DNA of 64,000 nt, taken from assembly GCF_002483305.1 (NCBI RefSeq), contig NZ_DLHQ01000026.1:62001-126000 (forward strand). The letters run 5' to 3'. Within the stretch, counting starts at the first letter, position 1, and each line of letters opens with the position of its first letter. This document shows positions 59,652 to 64,000 of this stretch, piece by piece. The stretch is from Brevundimonas sp. UBA7664 (GTDB lineage: Bacteria; Pseudomonadota; Alphaproteobacteria; Caulobacterales; Caulobacteraceae). A program made the translations under genes and the position numbers. Below the pieces are notes generated by a model. That model made no database searches. It saw only the letters and a program-made list of their open reading frames with translations, and was not told where the DNA came from.

Positions 59652-60334
59652 TGGATCAGGCTGCCTTCGAGCGGGACGGGGCGCTGCGATTCAAGCGGCA
59701 GCTGAGCGTGGCAGACATCGAGGCGCTCCGGGCGCTGGCCGACGCCCGCATCGGGTCGCGTCCCGGCGTGCGACTGGCGGACGAGCCGCGATTGACCGTT
59801 CTGCTCGCTCCGGACGGGACTGTCGGCGCCATAGCGGCCAGCCTGACATCACCGGCGACCCGACCGGTGCGAGCTGTGATGTTCGACAAGACGCCGGAGG
59901 CCAACTGGGTCGTCGCCTGGCATCAGGACCGGACGATCGCGGTACGTGAGCGAGCCGAAGTCGACGGGTTCGGCCCTTGGTCGGATAAGGACGGCATCCT
60001 GCACGTCGCGCCGCCGTTCGACGTGCTGGCCCGAATGATCACCGTTCGCGTGCATCTGGATCGCGTTGACGAGCTGAACGCCCCTCTCAGGATCGCCCTC
60101 GGAACGCATGTGCGAGGCCGGGTGCCGGCGGCTGACGCGGAAGCGGTGGCTTCGGCCGCCTCTCAAACAGTCTGCCTCGCAGACGCAGGAGACATCTGGG
60201 CCTGCCGCACGCCGATCCTGCATGCGTCGGACCGCACGCGACGGGCCAGTCGCCGACGCGTCCTTCAGGTGGACTATGCCGACTTTGATCTTCCCGGCGG
60301 TCTGACCTGGAAGGGCCTGCTCGCCGACGACTGA
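59651..60334 (+). CDS. Phytanoyl-CoA dioxygenase-family protein
   Basis: A 227-residue Fe(II)/2-oxoglutarate-type oxygenase. The metal site appears as WHQDRTIAV (HxD) with a distal His in RTPILHASDRT, and the RR following would bind 2-oxoglutarate. ATG 59651 overlaps the fumC TGA; GTG 59648 adds one residue. Possible production or use of 2-oxoglutarate in the same operon as fumC is only suggestive. Substrate unknown. Confidence 0.83.
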   Translation: MDQAAFERDGALRFKRQLSVADIEALRALADARIGSRPGVRLADEPRLTVLLAPDGTVGAIAASLTSPATRPVRAVMFDKTPEANWVVAWHQDRTIAVRERAEVDGFGPWSDKDGILHVAPPFDVLARMITVRVHLDRVDELNAPLRIALGTHVRGRVPAADAEAVASAASQTVCLADAGDIWACRTPILHASDRTRRASRRRVLQVDYADFDLPGGLTWKGLLADD

Positions 60335-60748
60335 TCAGGGCTTGTCGCGGATCGTCCGGCCGATCGGCGCCAGCGCCAGTTTGGCCAGCTCCAGATCCTT
60401 CAGCGCGAACGGGATGCCGATGATGGAGATGAACTCCGCCACGGCGATCAGCAGATGCGACAGGGCGATGTACCAGCCGGCGAAGAGGAACCAGATGATG
60501 TTCAGCACCGCGCCCAGCGGCCCTGTGCCTATGTCGTGCGCGCCCAGTTCATCGCGCCAGACCACCTCGCGCCCGAACGGCCAGAAGGAGTAGCTGGCGA
60601 TCCGCCAGGCGGCGAACGTCCACGGCAGGCCGACGATGGTCAGGGCGAGGACCGCGCCGCCGAACAGCCAGAGCAGGCCGGACAGCCAGCCTCCGAAGAT
60701 GAACCACACGATGTTCAGGATCAGGCGGATCAAGGCGGTCGTCTCCAC
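60335..60748 (-). CDS. YccF-domain membrane protein
   Basis: A 137-residue protein with two YccF domains: RLILNIVWFIFGGWLSGLLW and LGAVLNIIWFLFAGWYIALS, each followed by a membrane helix and a Gly-Ile/Leu-Pro-(W/F) element (VGLPWTFAAW, IGIPFALK). Inner-membrane protein of unknown function. Converges on the dioxygenase gene. Confidence 0.92.
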   Translation of the reverse strand: METTALIRLILNIVWFIFGGWLSGLLWLFGGAVLALTIVGLPWTFAAWRIASYSFWPFGREVVWRDELGAHDIGTGPLGAVLNIIWFLFAGWYIALSHLLIAVAEFISIIGIPFALKDLELAKLALAPIGRTIRDKP

Positions 60749-60838
60749 GCGTCCCAGGCGGACGACGCCCCTTAGATAGGCGAAGACCCCGCCGATATCA
60801 GCGGGGCCTTCGTGAATTCGCGGTAAGCCGGACCGGGC

Positions 60839-61075
60839 CTATTGCGGCTTTTCGGTCCAGCGCGCCCGGGCGTCGTCCTTCGTGACATTGAGGTGGACGT
60901 GCTCGTCGACGTGATCGACCCAGCTGATCGGGATCATATGGTGTTTGAAGCCGGCGGCGAGGTCGAGTTTGGCCAGTTCGATCTGGTCGCCGATCACATG
61001 GTCGACGCGGCCGACATGCTCGCCGTCCGAGCCGACGACTTCGAGGTGTTCGCGGATTTGACTCGGGTCTACCAT
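60839..61075 (-). CDS. DUF2171-family protein
   Basis: A 78-residue protein from ATG 61075 (MVDPSQIREHLEVVGSDGEH). VGRVDHVIGDQIELAK and HHMIPISWVDHVDEHVHL are the two halves of a PRC-barrel-like small domain typical of DUF2171. Longer upstream frame is low-complexity and antisense to the next gene. Possibly stress related; not proven. Confidence 0.82.
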   Translation of the reverse strand: MVDPSQIREHLEVVGSDGEHVGRVDHVIGDQIELAKLDLAAGFKHHMIPISWVDHVDEHVHLNVTKDDARARWTEKPQ

Positions 61076-61150
61076 GGGGGCTCCTGTCGGTGGGGGACGG
61101 ACGGGGAAACCGCCTGGCGCTGCGTCAGGTTGCATACGGCGGAGGTCGGA

Positions 61151-61327
61151 ATGGGCGAGATCGTCAACCTGAACCGGGTGCGCAAGGATCGGGCGAAGAC
61201 CGAGGCCCGGGCGACGGCCTCGGCCAACCGGGCGGCGCACGGACGGTCAAAGGCCGAGCGCGACCGCGTCGAGGCGGAACGCGCGCGGGCCGCCCGGCTT
61301 CTGGATGGATCGAAGCTGGAGGACTGA
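61151..61327 (+). CDS. DUF4169-family small protein
   Basis: A 58-residue protein: MGEIVNLNRVRKDRAKTEAR and a long basic/acidic helix to the end. MGEIVNLNRVRK is the typical start of DUF4169 proteins, a small alphaproteobacterial family of unknown function. Followed within 3 bases by another small gene. Confidence 0.82.
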   Translation: MGEIVNLNRVRKDRAKTEARATASANRAAHGRSKAERDRVEAERARAARLLDGSKLED

Positions 61328-61330
61328 GCC

Positions 61331-61495
61331 ATGGCCGACCCCCGTCAGGACCCGCGGATCAGACACGGTCTCATCCCCGTGCTCGTCGCCATGCGGGTCA
61401 CGGCCGAGCGCAAGCGCCGTGAGGAAGAGGCGGCGAAGAAGGCCGGGACCGAGCCCGCGAAGAAGCCGAAGAAGAAGCGGGGCTGGTTCGGCTAG
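61331..61495 (+). CDS. Small basic protein, unknown
   Basis: A 54-residue frame from ATG 61331: MADPRQDPRIRHGLIPVLVA, then a charged helix and a lysine-rich tail (KKPKKKRGWFG). It starts 3 bases after the DUF4169 stop and its stop overlaps the convergent EamA gene by 4 bases. The codon pattern is GC-rich and fits coding, and pairing with DUF4169 suggests cotranslation. Confidence 0.6.
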   Translation: MADPRQDPRIRHGLIPVLVAMRVTAERKRREEEAAKKAGTEPAKKPKKKRGWFG

Positions 61496-62442
61496 GCCTT
61501 GGCGGCCTTCGGCGCCCGGATCAGCAGGGCCTGACCCGACAGGACCAGCACCAGGCCGGCCAGGGCGGTCCAGCCGAAGCGGGCGTCCTCGAAGAGCACC
61601 GAGACCAGCATGGCGATGGGAGGCGTCAGGGCCGAGATGTAGCTGGCCATGGCGTAGCCGATGGTGCGGGCGATGGTGAAATACAGCCCGAAGGCGATCA
61701 CCGACCCGAACACCGAGAGATAGAGCAGCGAGCCCACATAGGTGAAGGTCGGATCGATGCGGAACTCCACGCCCGTCGCCAGGCCGTATAGGACGAGCAG
61801 GCCGGTGCCATAGGCCATGGCCCAGGCGGTCGACGGAATGGCCGCCGAGCCGTGGTTCTGGCCCTTCCAGGCGAAGAAATTGCCGAAGGCCGAGGCGGTG
61901 GTGGCGATCAGGGCGAGCCCGACGCCGAGGGCCGCGCGGCCGTCGAAGCCGGCCTTGAGCACCTCTCCGCCCGAGAGCACGGCCACGCCCACCAGGCCGA
62001 GAATGGCCCCGCCCCAGGAGGCGGCGGCCGCCTTCTGACCCACGATGACGCGGAACATCACCAGGTTGATGAAGGTCAGGGAGGCGAAGGTGACCGCGAC
62101 GATGGCCGAGGCGACAAGGCCTTCCGAGGCGTAGGTGAAGCTGTAGCTGATCGAAAAGGCGAAGGCCCCCTGCCCCAGCGCCGCCAGATGCTGGGCGCGG
62201 GTCAGGCGCAGGTTCTGGCGGAAGATCAGGCAGCCGAGGAACAGGATCGCCGCCGCCAGGCCGAACCGCCAGACGATCGACGCGATCGTCGCCACGGTCC
62301 CGAGCTGCAGGGTGATGGCGTACCAGGTCGTGCCCCAGATCGTGGCGCAGATGATCACCCCGCCGATGCCCAGCAGGGTGGTCCGCGACAGGGGCGGACG
62401 GACGACGGGGAGGGTTTCATCGGGGGAGGTCACAGACGCCAA
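61492..62442 (-). CDS. EamA-family drug/metabolite exporter
   Basis: A 316-residue permease with ten membrane helices in two five-helix repeats (LLGIGGVIICATIWGTTWYA opens repeat one; LGVGLALIATTASAFGNFFAW repeat two). Typical RhtA/YdcZ-type exporter of metabolites or amino acids. Substrate cannot be told. Confidence 0.92.
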   Translation of the reverse strand: MASVTSPDETLPVVRPPLSRTTLLGIGGVIICATIWGTTWYAITLQLGTVATIASIVWRFGLAAAILFLGCLIFRQNLRLTRAQHLAALGQGAFAFSISYSFTYASEGLVASAIVAVTFASLTFINLVMFRVIVGQKAAAASWGGAILGLVGVAVLSGGEVLKAGFDGRAALGVGLALIATTASAFGNFFAWKGQNHGSAAIPSTAWAMAYGTGLLVLYGLATGVEFRIDPTFTYVGSLLYLSVFGSVIAFGLYFTIARTIGYAMASYISALTPPIAMLVSVLFEDARFGWTALAGLVLVLSGQALLIRAPKAAKA

Positions 62443-62523
62443 GTGGCGGATGCCGGCGACGGGGGCAAGGCGAGTTATGCGCCGGTTGTCACAAGGCGGA
62501 CTTATGGCGTCCGGAAGCCGCGG

Positions 62524-63282
62524 TCAGCCGCGCAGTTTGAGCCCGGACCGGACCTCGAGGGGCACGGCCTGATAGACGGTCGCCGGGCGGATGTTGAGGC
62601 GCGCGCGGACCGTCTCCAGCGGCTGTTCGAACAGGGCCTCGTAGTCGAGACCGGGCAGCCAGCGGGCGGCCCGGCCGTTGCGGTACGCCTGCCAGACGGC
62701 GCGACGGGCGGGGATCGAGCGGACCTCGCGCTGGATCTCGCGGGCGGCGCCCCAGCCGATAAAGGCGAAGCCGAGATTGCGGGTCTGGCCGTAGGAGAAG
62801 GAGACGACGCAGGCCTCGCCCAGGGCATCAGTGCCGTAGCCGGTCAGGACGTGCCAGATGTCGTGGATGTCGCGCAGACGGCGCGAATACCAGACGACCG
62901 GGTGCGGCGCGTCGATGAAGGGCACGACCTCGCGCTCGACCTCGGCCAGTCCGTCGGCGGTGAAGCCCCGCGCCTCGCGGAAAGCCCGGTAGGTCGCGCC
63001 GACCGTTCCGGGCTGGAACCGGGCCAGCCAGACCGGGTCGTCCAGCTTGTGGGCGAGCTCCTCGCGCAGGAAGGCCTGGCGCCCGCCCTCCATGGTCGAC
63101 AGCATCCGCTGATAGCCGCGCGAGACCGAGCGGCCGCTGAGCGCCTGCATGATGCGGAACACCTGGACGGTGTCCTCCTTGTCGTGGATCAGGCGACGGA
63201 AGGCCTTCAGCGCCGTCAGCGGGCGCAGGCGCTCGGAGCGGATCTTGCGGAAGTCATCGATGTCGGCGGAAATCAGGGTCAT
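62524..63282 (-). CDS. Coq4-family ubiquinone-biosynthesis-like protein
   Basis: A 252-residue protein from ATG 63282 (MTLISADIDDF). The Coq4 metal site HDxxH appears in RRLRDIHDIWHVLTGYGTD; the rest is helical. Eukaryotic Coq4 acts in ubiquinone ring modification; in bacteria related proteins also accompany biosynthetic clusters. It diverges from a type III polyketide synthase gene, which raises a possible link to a polyketide quinone. Confidence 0.85.
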   Translation of the reverse strand: MTLISADIDDFRKIRSERLRPLTALKAFRRLIHDKEDTVQVFRIMQALSGRSVSRGYQRMLSTMEGGRQAFLREELAHKLDDPVWLARFQPGTVGATYRAFREARGFTADGLAEVEREVVPFIDAPHPVVWYSRRLRDIHDIWHVLTGYGTDALGEACVVSFSYGQTRNLGFAFIGWGAAREIQREVRSIPARRAVWQAYRNGRAARWLPGLDYEALFEQPLETVRARLNIRPATVYQAVPLEVRSGLKLRG

Positions 63283-63390
63283 GGCGGCGTCCGGGAGGAT
63301 GGCGCAGTGTAGCGAATGATCCGTCCGTCGGGAACGGCCGCGCCCAGCTTGGGTTAACAGCGATAATATTCCATTGAAAGCCGCGCCCTG

Positions 63391-64000
63391 ATGCTCTCCG
63401 TAGTTTCCCCGGCGCCGGTCCCGCGGCTGCAGTCGCTCGCCCTGGCCTGGCCGTCGCATGTGTTGCGCCAGGAGGATGTCGCGGCCAATGGCGCGGAGAT
63501 GTTCGCCACCACCCACGGCGGCTTTGAGCGGCTGGCGCCGATCTATCGCAACGCCCTGATCGAGACGCGGCATTCGTGCGTGCCGATCGAGTGGTACCTG
63601 AAGCCGCACAGCTTCTCCGAGCGTAACGACCTGTTCCTCGACAACGCCGTGCCCCTGCTGGCCGAGGCGGCCGGCAAGGCGCTGGATCAGGCCGGTCTGG
63701 CTGCGGAAGACATCGACGCCATCGTCGTGGTCTGCACGACCGGCATCGCCACCCCGGCGCTGGATGCGCGGCTGATGCAGGTCATGCCGTTCCGGCCGGA
63801 TGTCCGACGGGCCCCGATCTTCGGCCTGGGCTGCGCCGGCGGGGTGGTGGGACTGGCGCGCGCCGCCGACATGGCGAGGGCCCATCCGGACGAGCGGGTG
63901 CTGTTGCTGGTCGTCGAGCTGTGCGCCCTCACCTTCCGGGCCCAGGACCGGTCCAAGAGCAATCTGGTCGCCACCGCCCTGTTCGGCGACGGCGCGGCGG
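63391..64000 (+). CDS. Type III polyketide synthase, chalcone/stilbene synthase family (5' part)
   Basis: An open frame from ATG 63391 runs off the window; 203 codons are present. QSLALAWPSHVLRQEDVA is the N-terminal motif; the catalytic cysteine is Cys148 in IFGLGCAGGVVGLARAA. The His and Asn of the triad would lie beyond the edge. These enzymes extend an acyl-CoA with malonyl units to make alkyl-resorcinol, pyrone or similar products. The rest of the gene and its partners are outside the window. Confidence 0.88.
   Translation, partial: MLSVVSPAPVPRLQSLALAWPSHVLRQEDVAANGAEMFATTHGGFERLAPIYRNALIETRHSCVPIEWYLKPHSFSERNDLFLDNAVPLLAEAAGKALDQAGLAAEDIDAIVVVCTTGIATPALDARLMQVMPFRPDVRRAPIFGLGCAGGVVGLARAADMARAHPDERVLLLVVELCALTFRAQDRSKSNLVATALFGDGAA

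Noticed and set aside
1..64000. CRISPR array, prophage, IS element or integron
   Set aside because: No regularly spaced direct repeats, transposase or integrase motifs, or terminal inverted repeats were seen; the repeats found are intragenic (lepB) or short hairpins.

Overview
This 64 kb window is GC-rich chromosomal DNA from an alphaproteobacterium, most likely Caulobacterales and probably Brevundimonas-like. The evidence is the gene order rpoZ-spoT-LOG-pyrE-pdxJ-acpS-lepB-rnc-era, a permuted two-piece tmRNA whose tag starts ANDNF, an alpha-type SspB adaptor beside it, a Bpt-type aminoacyl-transferase, and strong GC-ending codon bias. The assignment is inferred from family knowledge; no database was searched. 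I saw no prophage, insertion sequence, CRISPR array or integrase.

Layout. 0-8.7 kb: a minus-strand operon (membrane glycosyltransferase, rRNA methyltransferase, TrmH-type methyltransferase) diverges from a TetR regulator that heads a FecCD-type ABC importer (binding protein, permease, ATPase); a soluble lytic transglycosylase converges on it. 8.7-20.6 kb: housekeeping genes dapA, smpB, a family 5-like uracil-DNA glycosylase, folK, rpoZ, spoT, a LOG protein, pyrE, pdxJ, acpS, lepB, rnc and era, mostly with 4-base stop/start overlaps. 20.6-28.5 kb: an accessory block between era and recO, with a serine hydrolase, a succinate/acetate CoA-transferase, an ArsR-SRPBCC-SRPBCC-VOC-DoxX-RibD operon, a flavodoxin-fold oxidoreductase and an NTF2-like protein. 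28.6-39.7 kb: recO, an M28 peptidase, parC, lemA, an M48 peptidase, bpt, motB, a flavin reductase, a beta-hydroxyacid dehydrogenase and a trypsin-like protease. 39.8-46.2 kb: a Tat-exported oligopeptidase B-like enzyme, a DUF1036 protein, a GNAT enzyme, a small metal-related pair and a divergent response regulator/kinase pair. 46.2-54.5 kb: tRNA-Gln, tRNA-Pro, ilvC, a DUF924 protein, thyA, a MazG-like protein, aqpZ, folA, a YbjQ protein, an Old Yellow Enzyme, mrp and miaA. 54.5-64 kb: a lipoprotein, ssrA, sspB, a C13 peptidase, a GFA protein, a RusA-like nuclease, a cyclophilin, fumC, a PhyH-like dioxygenase, small conserved proteins, an EamA exporter, a Coq4-like protein and the 5' part of a type III polyketide synthase cut by the window edge.

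Several genes work together: smpB, ssrA and sspB belong to trans-translation and delivery of tagged proteins to ClpXP; thyA and folA form a folate/dTMP cycle; rnc, era and recO are a conserved set, here split by the accessory block. The most unusual features are the roughly 177-residue histidine-rich repeat in front of an otherwise normal signal peptidase I, two places where divergent genes share an overlapping CATG start, paired operator-like palindromes before the ArsR operon, a kinase-like protein without a recognisable phospho-acceptor histidine, and the type III polyketide synthase divergent from a Coq4-like gene.
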